A DNA stretch of 64,000 bases from Thermoleophilaceae bacterium (GTDB taxonomy: Bacteria > Actinomycetota > Thermoleophilia > Solirubrobacterales > Thermoleophilaceae), in NCBI GenBank assembly GCA_030446485.1, contig JAUJNF010000007.1, positions 1-64,000 on the forward strand. The letters are read 5' to 3'. The notes below the pieces were generated by a model. The model ran no database searches. It was not told the DNA's origin and saw only the letters and a program-made list of their open reading frames with translations. Of the stretch, positions 52,362 to 59,118 are shown piece by piece; the first letter of the stretch is position 1; every line of letters starts with the position of its first letter. Made by a program: the position numbers and the translations under genes.

Positions 52362-53174
52362 TCAGGGGCCGGCCAGCACGGCGAGCACGTCGGCTAGCTC
52401 GGAGGTGCCGGCCACCGTCACGTCGGCGCGGCGCACGATGGCGCTCGGTCCCTCGTCGGAGCGCACCCCCACCCGCACCGCGTGGTCGATCTCGCCCCGA
52501 GCCACCAGCGTGTCGAGCGCGTCGAAGGCGTCGAGGTCGGTCCGGTCGTCACCGGCGTACAGCGCGGCGCGCGCGCCGGACGCCAGCACGAGCTCGCGCA
52601 CCGCCTGACCCTTGTCGAAGGACACCGGCGGCCGCACCTCGAGCACCTTTCGGCCCCAGTGGGTGGCCAGGCCGTCGCGCTGAGCTTCGAACGCCAGCCG
52701 GCGCAGCCGCGCGTAGGCCGCCTCCTCGTCCGGCACGCCGCGCCAGTGGTAGGCCACGATCGCGCCCTTGTCCTCTGTCCGGATGCGCAGGGTGCGCATC
52801 TCCGGCACGTCGTGATCGGCGCTGAACGCCTGTATGCGCCCGCGCCAGTCGTCGAACGCGGGCGCCACCCGGGCCGCCGAAGCCCCGGGCGCGAGCAGCT
52901 CCGCCCCGTGCGCTCCCGCGTAGGCCACTCCGCCCACGCCCACGAGGCGGCGGGCCTCGGTGGCCGAGCGCCCCGACACGCAGGCCACGCATGCGTAGCG
53001 TCGCGCCAGCAGGCTGAGCAGGCGCGAGGTGGCGGGTGGCACGTGGGCCGCCTCGGCGCGCCGGACGATGGGGGCGAGCGTGCCGTCCACGTCCAGGAGC
53101 ACCGCGCCGCGCGCCGAATCTTCGACGAGCGGCCTGAGCGTCTCTGACAGCGCTTCGGCCGGGGGTGCGGACAC
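52362..53174 (-). CDS. otsB: Trehalose-6-phosphate phosphatase
   Basis: This 270-aa HAD-superfamily enzyme dephosphorylates trehalose-6-phosphate. Motif I is LLDVDGTLAPI near residue 27 (nucleophile Asp), motif II is in CVSGRS, and GDDRTDLDAFD is motif IV. GTG 53174 is the start: it is 6 nt from a CATACT box and directly follows the divergent gene's promoter. An open frame upstream to 53975 covers the plus-strand genes and is a shadow. No otsA is in the window. Confidence 0.93.
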   Translation of the reverse strand: MSAPPAEALSETLRPLVEDSARGAVLLDVDGTLAPIVRRAEAAHVPPATSRLLSLLARRYACVACVSGRSATEARRLVGVGGVAYAGAHGAELLAPGASAARVAPAFDDWRGRIQAFSADHDVPEMRTLRIRTEDKGAIVAYHWRGVPDEEAAYARLRRLAFEAQRDGLATHWGRKVLEVRPPVSFDKGQAVRELVLASGARAALYAGDDRTDLDAFDALDTLVARGEIDHAVRVGVRSDEGPSAIVRRADVTVAGTSELADVLAVLAGP

Positions 53175-53179
53175 GGGCC

Positions 53180-53186
53180 TAGTATG
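53180..53186. promoter_or_regulatory. Shared divergent -10 element, otsB and TauE/SafE half-genes
   Basis: Plus strand TAGTAT (53180-53185) ends 7 nt before ATG 53193. Minus strand CATACT (53181-53186) ends 6 nt before GTG 53174. Both boxes use the same bases and only 18 nt separate the start codons. Confidence 0.5.
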
Positions 53187-53192
53187 CCGCCG

Positions 53193-53549
53193 ATGTCGTC
53201 GCGCTTCGCCCGGCTGGCCGCCATAGCCACGGCGGCGGGGGCGTTCAGCGGCCTGTTCGGTGTGGGCGGGGGAACCGTCATCGTCCCCCTGCTCCTGCTT
53301 TGGATGGCATACGGTGAGCGCGAGGCCACCGGCACGTCGCTCATGGCCATCGCGCTGATCGGTGCGTTGGGCGTCGCGGGGCATGCCGTCTACGGCAACG
53401 TCGACTTTGCCAAGGGCGTGCTGATCGGCCTCCCCGCGATTGCCGGGGTGATCGCCGGAACCGCGTTGCAGCAGCGCGTGAGGCCGGCGGCCGTCTCGTA
53501 CGCCTTCGCGGCGCTGCTCGTGGCCTCGGCTGCGGCCCTGGCCTTCTGA
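53193..53549 (+). CDS. TauE/SafE-like half transporter, first half
   Basis: This 118-aa protein has four hydrophobic helices and the family motif FSGLFGVGGGTVIVPLLLLW near the start. TauE/SafE proteins (about 250 aa) are two such repeats that export sulfite, sulfoacetate or similar anions. Here the repeat is alone, followed 3 nt later by a second half-gene. ATG 53193 is used because -10 TAGTAT overlaps the earlier ATG 53184. Confidence 0.85.
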   Translation: MSSRFARLAAIATAAGAFSGLFGVGGGTVIVPLLLLWMAYGEREATGTSLMAIALIGALGVAGHAVYGNVDFAKGVLIGLPAIAGVIAGTALQQRVRPAAVSYAFAALLVASAAALAF

Positions 53550-53552
53550 GGG

Positions 53553-53972
53553 GTGAGTGCCATCGACCTCATCGGCGTCCTGGCCGTCGGCTTCGGCGCC
53601 GGCGTGGCGAGCGGGCTGGTGGGCATCGGCGGAGGTGTCCTGTTCGTGCCCGGCCTCGTCTACTTCCTCGGGCAGGGGCACCTGGAGGCCGAGGCCACGT
53701 CGCTCGTGGGCGTCGTGATGGTGGCCGTGGCGGGCACCGTGCGGCAGCGCCACTACGGGAACCTGAGACCGCGTGACGCCGTCGAGATCGGCCTGCTCTC
53801 GCCGCTGGGGGTGCTCGCCGGGGTGGTGGTGGCCAACCTGGTGGCCGAGCGCGCGCTCGAGATGGGCTTCGCCGCGGTTCAGGTCTACTTTGCCTACGAG
53901 CTCGTGAGGAGGGCACGGGGCACCCGCGCCGGAGGGCCTCCCCTCGGGTTGAGCGAACGGGCCTCGGGGTAG
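53553..53972 (+). CDS. TauE/SafE-like half transporter, second half
   Basis: This 139-aa protein has the same repeat: AVGFGAGVASGLVGIGGGVL, FVPGLVYFLGQGHLEAEAT, VGVVMVAVAGTVRQRHYGNL and a final amphipathic helix. GTG 53553 lies 3 nt after the first half's TGA, so both are translated together. A heterodimer of the halves would rebuild one full transporter. The tail RRARGTRAGGPPLGL is cytoplasmic by the positive-inside rule. Confidence 0.85.
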   Translation: MSAIDLIGVLAVGFGAGVASGLVGIGGGVLFVPGLVYFLGQGHLEAEATSLVGVVMVAVAGTVRQRHYGNLRPRDAVEIGLLSPLGVLAGVVVANLVAERALEMGFAAVQVYFAYELVRRARGTRAGGPPLGLSERASG

Positions 53973-53981
53973 CACCCCGGC

Positions 53982-54386
53982 ATGAGCATGAAGATCCTCG
54001 CGCTGGTCTCCGAGGCGATCTCGGGCGATGCCCTTCGCAGTGCCCTCGGCGAGGACGCCTCGGACGCCGAGGTGTTGGTCGTGGCGCCCGCCCTGATCAG
54101 CAGGCGACGCTTTCTCCTGGCCGCTCCGGACGGCGCCATCGAACGCGCGAACCAGGTTCAGGAGGAGACGGTCGAGCGCCTCGACGAGGAGGGCATCGAT
54201 GCCGGCGGGGACACCGGTGAGTCAGATCCGCTGCTGGCCATCCAGGACGCCTTGCAGACCTTCCCGGCGGACCGCATCGTGATCTTCACACGCTCGCAGG
54301 GCAAGCAGAACTGGCTGGAGGCCGGCGTGGTGAAGAGCGCCCAGGAGCGGTTCGATCCACCCGTCAGCCACCTGATCCTGGAGTAG
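53982..54386 (+). CDS. Small conserved-looking protein, Rossmann/USP-like
   Basis: This 134-aa protein starts MKILALVSEAISGDALRSAL and has EVLVVAPALISRRR and DRIVIFTRSQGKQNW. Alternating hydrophobic strands and helices, with a C-terminal strand SHLILE, suggest a small nucleotide-binding alpha/beta fold like the universal stress proteins, but no ATP-binding G-x2-G-x9-G-S/T is present. I do not recognise a family. Confidence 0.7.
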   Translation: MSMKILALVSEAISGDALRSALGEDASDAEVLVVAPALISRRRFLLAAPDGAIERANQVQEETVERLDEEGIDAGGDTGESDPLLAIQDALQTFPADRIVIFTRSQGKQNWLEAGVVKSAQERFDPPVSHLILE

Positions 54387-54388
54387 CC

Positions 54389-54550
54389 CTACCAGAGCTC
54401 CTTGGACTTGCCGTCCAGAGCCTCGCGCATCTTGTCCTCGTCGACCGGGGGGTTCTCGGGCGGCCCAGGATCCTTCGCCGGATCCTTGCGGATATCGGGC
54501 TCGTCGGCTTCGCTGTCCTGCGTGGGCGTTTCCGGCTCGTCGTTCGTCAT
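54389..54550 (-). CDS. Small acidic protein of unknown function
   Basis: This 53-aa protein begins MTNDEPETPTQDSEADEPDI and ends REALDGKSKELW. It is rich in Asp, Glu and Pro and likely disordered. ATG 54550 has AGAGGG 6-7 nt upstream, which picks this start over the longer frame to 54757. It is convergent with the previous gene (2 nt apart) and lies opposite the sigma-factor promoter region. Confidence 0.6.
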   Translation of the reverse strand: MTNDEPETPTQDSEADEPDIRKDPAKDPGPPENPPVDEDKMREALDGKSKELW

Positions 54551-54617
54551 GGAGGGCCCTCTACCCGGCCGCGCGGCTTGCCAATCCGGCGCCCGGGCAG
54601 CCAGTTGAGCCGCTTCT

Positions 54618-54647
54618 TTGAACGGCGTGTCGAAGAAGTGATATAAC
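54618..54647 (+). promoter_or_regulatory. Promoter of the sigma-factor gene
   Basis: TTGAAC (54618-54623) and TATAAC (54642-54647) with an 18-nt spacer. Transcription would start near 54655 and leave a ~117-nt leader before ATG 54772. Confidence 0.55.
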
Positions 54648-54771
54648 GGCTGTGCGGTCAGCGCTTCGCGCCATCTGGCGGGAAGAAGGGCCGAGGAGTA
54701 CCGGTAGGGACGGTCGATGGCTTCCGCGGTCGGCGGACCTCCTGTCACCGCTGGCAAGCGAAGGAGGCTCG

Positions 54772-55608
54772 ATGTCCCTGCTGGATGCTGCGCCCAGGCC
54801 GGTGCCCGCTGCGCGCGGTAGGGGCGAGGCCGCGCAGAAGATCCCGCTGCGGCCCACCCAGCGGCGACGGGACGAACGCGCCCTGCTCCTGCGCTACCAC
54901 CGCGATGGCGAGACGATGGCGCGCGAAGAGCTCGTCCGCCGCTTCATGCCGCTCGCTCGCAGCCTGGCCCGGCGCTTCGCCGGGGCCGGGCAGTCGCTCG
55001 ACGATCTCGTGCAGGTGGCGAGCGTCGGCCTCGTGAAGGCGATCGACGGGTTCGACCCCGAGCGCGGTACGGCCTTCTCGAGCTACGCCATGCCGACCAT
55101 CCTCGGCGAGCTCCGGCGCTACCTCAGGGACTCGTGCTGGGCGGTGCACGTCCCGCGCAGCGCGCAGGAGCGGGCGCTGGCGGTCAAGGGGGCGATGGAC
55201 CGGCTGGGCAAGGAGCTCGGACGCTCACCCACGACGTCCGAGATGGCGGCCGACATGAACGTCTCGAGCGAGGCGGTGCTGGAGGCCGTCGAGGCGGCCG
55301 GGGCCTACAGCGCGGTGTCCCTGGACCTGCCGCTCGGCCGGGACGGTGACGACACCGGCGCGACGTACGCCGACATGGTGGGCGAGGACGACGCCCGTTT
55401 CGAGCTGATCGAGTACGGCGCCATCATCCAGTCGACCCTGTCCGCCCTGCCCGCGCGGGAGCGCGTGATCCTGCACCTGCGCTTCTCGGAGGACCTGACC
55501 CAGGCCGAGATCGCCCAGCGCGTGGGCATCTCGCAGATGCACGTGTCACGGCTCATCCGCCGTTCGCTGGCCCGTCTGCGGGCGGTGGCCGAGCCGCAGG
55601 CCGCGTAG
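54772..55608 (+). CDS. SigB/SigF-type RNA polymerase sigma factor
   Basis: This 278-aa sigma-70 protein has region 2 (DDLVQVASVGLVKAIDGFDP, FSSYAMPTILGELRRYLRD), region 3 and region 4 (LPARERVILHLRFSEDLTQA, EIAQRVGISQMHVSRLIRR). The pattern is the stress/sporulation type. AAGGAGG lies 5 nt upstream of ATG 54772, a perfect Shine-Dalgarno sequence. No anti-sigma RsbW-type gene is next to it, so control must be elsewhere. The convergent envelope-stress genes could be part of its regulon. Confidence 0.93.
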   Translation: MSLLDAAPRPVPAARGRGEAAQKIPLRPTQRRRDERALLLRYHRDGETMAREELVRRFMPLARSLARRFAGAGQSLDDLVQVASVGLVKAIDGFDPERGTAFSSYAMPTILGELRRYLRDSCWAVHVPRSAQERALAVKGAMDRLGKELGRSPTTSEMAADMNVSSEAVLEAVEAAGAYSAVSLDLPLGRDGDDTGATYADMVGEDDARFELIEYGAIIQSTLSALPARERVILHLRFSEDLTQAEIAQRVGISQMHVSRLIRRSLARLRAVAEPQAA

Positions 55609-55617
55609 TCCCCGCGG

Positions 55618-55860
55618 CTAACGCACCCGCGGCGCGCCCGCGGGGCGTGGGCGCGGCGGCGGGGCCGGCTGCGAGGGGCTGGACGAGGGCGAGAGCCGGC
55701 TCTGGAGGTCGCCGATGTCCAGCTCACCCTGAAGGAAGGAGCCGGCGGCGTAACCCACGCCGGCGCCGAGCAGGCAGAGGAGCGCGTAGCCGAAGTTGAA
55801 GCCGATGATGGCGGCCACGAATGCGAAGCCGAGGATGGCGGCGAACTGCTTGGGTGTCAT
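55618..55860 (-). CDS. Small membrane protein of the Asp23-type module
   Basis: This 80-aa protein has two helices (FAAILGFAFVAAIIGFNFGY, ALLCLLGAGVGYAAGSFL) then a Ser/Pro-rich tail. The position and shape match the DUF2273-like small proteins found next to Asp23 proteins. It overlaps the previous gene by 1 nt and is the last gene of the module. Confidence 0.75.
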   Translation of the reverse strand: MTPKQFAAILGFAFVAAIIGFNFGYALLCLLGAGVGYAAGSFLQGELDIGDLQSRLSPSSSPSQPAPPPRPRPAGAPRVR

Positions 55861-56465
55861 CAGGAGAGTTCCCTTCGTTGCTGGCGGTCGAAGCCGGTCA
55901 AGATCACGCTGACGGGTACGGCGGGAAGCTCGTGCTGCTGCAGGGCCACCGTGACGCGTTGCTGCACGTCGCGCAGCGTCTCCGCGGCGTCGCGCGCGCG
56001 CCGGACGCTGAGGTTCACGGTCAGGTCGTCGCCTCCGTAGCGGCCGTTCGCCGAGCTCACCGCCGGGTTCTCCGAGGCGGCGGCCTCCGCGACCCGCTCG
56101 ATCGCCCGCGGCTGCACGTCGAGGGTCCCACGGTCGTCGTCGGCGAGCCTGACCCCCCCGCGCGCGAGGTAGGGCCGCGGCAGCTCCTTGAGGGCGAGGT
56201 AGCCGAAGAACAGGAAGCTGAAGAGCCCGGCGACGGCGGTCACGATGCGCGTCTCGTCCGTCACGTCCTCGGTCTCGATCGAGGCCAGGTGGTCGTACAC
56301 GCCGCGGTACCCGCTGACGTCGTTGACCGTGTCCGGCGCGACCTTGAGGGCGAGCAGCACGAGCATGGCGCCGTACCAGATGAGGATCAGGCAGACGAGG
56401 ACCAGGATCAGCCGGCCGATGAACCGCAGTGGCGACTGGCGCGCGCGGATGCGCTGACGGAGCAC
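55860..56465 (-). CDS. AmaP-like alkaline-shock membrane anchor protein
   Basis: This 201-aa protein has two helices: RLILVLVCLILIWYGAMLVL near 20-45 and TAVAGLFSFLFFGYLALKEL near 85-105. The C-terminal soluble part has VNLSVRRARDAAETLRDVQQ, similar to Asp23-domain proteins. The GTG at 56465 overlaps the upstream TAG by 1 nt. It would tether Asp23 to the membrane. Family assignment is by layout and context. Confidence 0.7.
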   Translation of the reverse strand: MLRQRIRARQSPLRFIGRLILVLVCLILIWYGAMLVLLALKVAPDTVNDVSGYRGVYDHLASIETEDVTDETRIVTAVAGLFSFLFFGYLALKELPRPYLARGGVRLADDDRGTLDVQPRAIERVAEAAASENPAVSSANGRYGGDDLTVNLSVRRARDAAETLRDVQQRVTVALQQHELPAVPVSVILTGFDRQQRRELS

Positions 56466-57055
56466 TACTGGACCCTCTGTCCCGACTCGCCCGTCCTCGG
56501 CTTGACCTTCGTCTTCACGCCGAACCCGCCGCTCAACGGCTGCAGGGCCTCGGTGGCCGCGCCTCTGACCTCCCCCGGAGAGCTGTCGCGCGGGTGCGTG
56601 ACGGTGAGCCGGAGCTTGCCGCGTCCCCGGCGGCTGGTGCGCACACGGACCTTGGCGGCGGCCACTCCGCGCACCTGCTCGGCCAGTGCCACGGCCAACT
56701 GTCCCAGCGCCCGCCGACGGGCGGCCAGCACCCCGCCGCCCGTCCGGTCGACGATCACGAGCCGCTCCCGGCCGCGGCGCAGCGCGCCGAGCAGCAGCAG
56801 CAGACCGAGGACGACCGCCCCTAGCCCCGCGAGGAGCGAGATCAGCGCGACGTTGCCGGCCACCTCGAGCTGGCCGAGATAGTCCCCGACGGTGTCGCGA
56901 AGCTCCGGCAGCCTCAGGTTGTCGGCCAGCGCGGGAAGGCTGAGGGGACGGTCGCCGCCGCGAATCGAGAACACCGCCGCCGCCAGCCCGGCCACCGCCA
57001 GGGCGAGGAGCAGGAGGAAGGTCACGAGGCGCGCGAGCGCCCGGACGAGGATCAC
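56465..57055 (-). CDS. Membrane protein of the Asp23-type module
   Basis: This 196-aa protein has an N-terminal helix (LVRALARLVTFLLLLALAVA) and a second (NVALISLLAGLGAVVLGLLL) around residue 75, then a basic soluble domain (KVRVRTSRRGRGKLRLTVTH) of the kind called DUF6286/Asp23-like in actinobacteria. The GTG at 57055 overlaps the upstream stop by 4 nt. Function unknown beyond the envelope-stress module. Confidence 0.72.
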   Translation of the reverse strand: MILVRALARLVTFLLLLALAVAGLAAAVFSIRGGDRPLSLPALADNLRLPELRDTVGDYLGQLEVAGNVALISLLAGLGAVVLGLLLLLGALRRGRERLVIVDRTGGGVLAARRRALGQLAVALAEQVRGVAAAKVRVRTSRRGRGKLRLTVTHPRDSSPGEVRGAATEALQPLSGGFGVKTKVKPRTGESGQRVQ

Positions 57056-57543
57056 GTGGGCTCGCCGGGCGCGGTCCCGGCGGGAGGCGGCGAAAGCGGC
57101 GAGCCCGAGGGAGTGCCCGGCGGCGACGGGCCCGGCGGCGCCGCCGGTACTGGGGGCGACCCTGCCGGTGGCCCCGGAGCGGCGATGTCGTCGATCGAGA
57201 TGTCGATCGGCCCGAGCAAGTCGCCGTGCCCCGCGGCCCTGATCGCCCCACCCACCGCTCCGCGCACGCTGTCGGCCAGGGGATGCAGCGGCACAAGTCC
57301 CGCCGTCAGGTGCAACTCCACCCCATAGGTGCCGTCGGCGAGCGCGGTCGACACCACTCCGGGGATGCGCTCGGTGCGGTCCATCGTGACCCACATGCGA
57401 GTGGGGCCCGACGTGGTCTCGACCACGCCCGTCGTCGCGATCGCGGCGGCGCGAGCCACGCGCGCCAGGGTGGCGCGCGTGGAAGACGAAACAGGGGCCA
57501 TGGTGACCCCTGCCGGCGCCACGACCGGAGGTTCCTGGGCCAC
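57052..57543 (-). CDS. Asp23-like protein with Pro-rich tail
   Basis: This 163-aa protein has an alpha/beta part (residues about 20-110: VARAAAIATTGVVETTSGPT, GVELHLTAGLVPLHPLAD, VRGAVGGAIRAAG) reminiscent of Asp23 and a Pro/Ala/Gly-rich tail. It lies 8 nt after asp23 and overlaps the next gene by 4 nt. The sequence is too diverged to be sure of the family. Confidence 0.65.
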   Translation of the reverse strand: MAQEPPVVAPAGVTMAPVSSSTRATLARVARAAAIATTGVVETTSGPTRMWVTMDRTERIPGVVSTALADGTYGVELHLTAGLVPLHPLADSVRGAVGGAIRAAGHGDLLGPIDISIDDIAAPGPPAGSPPVPAAPPGPSPPGTPSGSPLSPPPAGTAPGEPT

Positions 57544-57551
57544 CAGCGCTC

Positions 57552-58019
57552 CTACTGGACCCGCGGCGGCTCTTCCGGCTGTTGGTCCTGCTCGTCGCCC
57601 GGGAAGTACAGGTCGTTGACCGTGATGTTCACCTCGGTGACCGACAGGCCGGTGATGCCCTCGATCCGCTTGGACACGTTCTCGCGCACCGCCTGCGAGA
57701 CCTGCGGGATCGATTCGCCGTAGTCGATCGTCACGGTGAGGTCCACGGCCGCCTCGCGCTCGCCCACCTCGACCGACACGCCCTGGGTGCGCTCGTCTCC
57801 GAGGCCGACCCGCGAGGTCATGCTGCCGATCGCCCGCGACGCCCCACCGCCCATGGCGTGCACCCCTGGCACCTCGCGGGCGGCGATGCCCGCCACCTTG
57901 GTCACCACCGCGTCGGCGATGGTCGTGGTGCCCCGCTCGGTCTGCAACCCTCCGGGCGCTCCTCCGCCGGTACGTTCGACCGCCGTGCTGCCTGAACTAC
58001 CGGGCATCTCGTCTGCCAT
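57552..58019 (-). CDS. Asp23/Gls24-family envelope stress protein
   Basis: This 155-aa protein has TTIADAVVTKVAGIAAREVP, VSVEVGEREAAVDLTVTIDY and VSKRIEGITGLSVTEVNITV, the classic Asp23 core. Asp23 proteins form sheets at the membrane in Gram-positive bacteria under alkaline or envelope stress. AAGG lies 5 nt before ATG 58019. It heads a five-gene module that converges on the sigma-factor gene. Confidence 0.93.
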   Translation of the reverse strand: MADEMPGSSGSTAVERTGGGAPGGLQTERGTTTIADAVVTKVAGIAAREVPGVHAMGGGASRAIGSMTSRVGLGDERTQGVSVEVGEREAAVDLTVTIDYGESIPQVSQAVRENVSKRIEGITGLSVTEVNITVNDLYFPGDEQDQQPEEPPRVQ

Positions 58020-58053
58020 CTCTCTCCCTTTCGGTGTTGGCTCCAGCGGGTAC

Positions 58054-58078
58054 TTACCCTAAGCGACGGACTGGAATC
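58054..58078 (-). promoter_or_regulatory. Candidate stress-sigma promoter for the Asp23 module
   Basis: On the minus strand GATT (58075-58078), 15 nt, then GGGTAA (58054-58059), close to the GTTT-N14-16-GGGTAT pattern of SigB/SigF. TAGGGT at the same site also fits TANNNT. Weak, but the SigF-type gene is nearby. Confidence 0.3.
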
Positions 58079-58194
58079 CTCCGGCCCGAGACGGAGTACG
58101 GATTGCCTCGGGGTCCGGCCCGGCGCGGCGGACGGCGAAGCGCCGGATGCATGCCGTCCACCCGTCCTGCTAGCTCGAAGGAGAAGCGGGCGTC

Positions 58195-58476
58195 ATGCCG
58201 AATCTGGGCGGCATGCGCGTGTTGATGGAGGAGGACGTCTTCGGTCTGATCGGCGCCTTCGTGGTCGCCTCGGGGCCGCTCATCGGCGCGTGGATGTTCC
58301 TCGAAACCCTCATCGGTCTTCCCGGGTGGCTGGCAATCGCCCTGGCCATAGCGCTGACGCTCGGCCTCTTCGAGGCGGTGAGCCGGCGCCTCGGCGGCGA
58401 GCGGCCCGGCCCCCGGCCCGTGCCCGAGCGCCGCGATGCTTCGATTGCGGCCGGCGTGGGTATCACCCAGACGTGA
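58195..58476 (+). CDS. Small membrane protein of unknown function
   Basis: This 93-aa protein has two helices (DVFGLIGAFVVASGPLIGAW, LPGWLAIALAIALTLGLFEA) and a basic C-terminal tail with GERPGPRPVPERRD. AAGGAG is 11 nt before ATG 58195, somewhat far; ATG 58213 or 58228 could also be used. Co-translated with the next gene by a GTGA overlap. I do not recognise the family. Confidence 0.65.
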   Translation: MPNLGGMRVLMEEDVFGLIGAFVVASGPLIGAWMFLETLIGLPGWLAIALAIALTLGLFEAVSRRLGGERPGPRPVPERRDASIAAGVGITQT

Positions 58477-58754
58477 TCGGCTTCATCGTCGCCGGCCTCA
58501 TCATTGGGGCCCTCGCCCGGCTCATCCTGCCCGGCAAGCAGAGGATCGGCCTCCTGTTCACGCTGCTGCTCGGCGTGATCGGATCGATCATCGGCGGAAC
58601 GCTCGCCAACCTCATCGGCAGCGGCGACATCTTCGAGCTGAACGTCATCGGCTTCGTGGCCGCCGTCGTGGCGTCGGTGATCCTTCTGAGCGTCGCGGAG
58701 GGGGCCGGCATCGGAGCCGGTAAGGATCCCGATCGCTTGAGGGATCGCAACTAG
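58473..58754 (+). CDS. GlsB/YeaQ/YmgE-family membrane protein
   Basis: This 93-aa protein has three helices: GFIVAGLIIGALARLILPGK, LLFTLLLGVIGSIIGGTLAN and ELNVIGFVAAVVASVILLSV. The GARLILPGKQ-GLLFTLLLG pattern marks the transglycosylase-associated/GlsB family, often linked to envelope stress and found with Asp23/Gls24 genes, as here. GTG 58473 overlaps the upstream TGA (GTGA). Confidence 0.88.
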   Translation: MIGFIVAGLIIGALARLILPGKQRIGLLFTLLLGVIGSIIGGTLANLIGSGDIFELNVIGFVAAVVASVILLSVAEGAGIGAGKDPDRLRDRN

Positions 58755-59118
58755 CCGGGATCCCGGTGGGCGCCGGCGCCGGCCTGCCGAGCGGACTCGC
58801 GTTCAACCAGTGCAGCAAGGGCGGCGAGTCGGTGACGTCATGGGGGGTCGGGCCGATTCCGGGACCCCCTGTCCCGAAAACGGCCCAACCCCTGCCCCGC
58901 AGCACGCTGCAGCCTGCTGAGCGAGGTCTCTCCGAGGCGGTTCCGCGGTTCTCGAGACCCACCGTTGGAAGCTCACGACCCGTTGGACGAGCTCGCCGGA
59001 CGGGGCCGATCGATCAGGCACTCGCCCGTTCAAGCCGCGACTTGGTCGATGACCATTTACATTGGGCGGCCCGCGTCCGCACACCCCGGGCGCTACGACA
59101 CCCGACGAGAGAGTGACC
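58755..59118. other. 364-nt gap before the aldehyde dehydrogenase gene
   Basis: I see no gene here. The only marks are a TACATT box at 59058-59063, too far from the ATG for a leaderless start, and a GAGAGAG Shine-Dalgarno stretch before 59119. Confidence 0.4.

Noticed and set aside
53175-53975. Extension of the otsB frame by 267 codons
   Set aside because: Antisense to the two TauE/SafE halves; His/Gly/Arg-rich with no domain.
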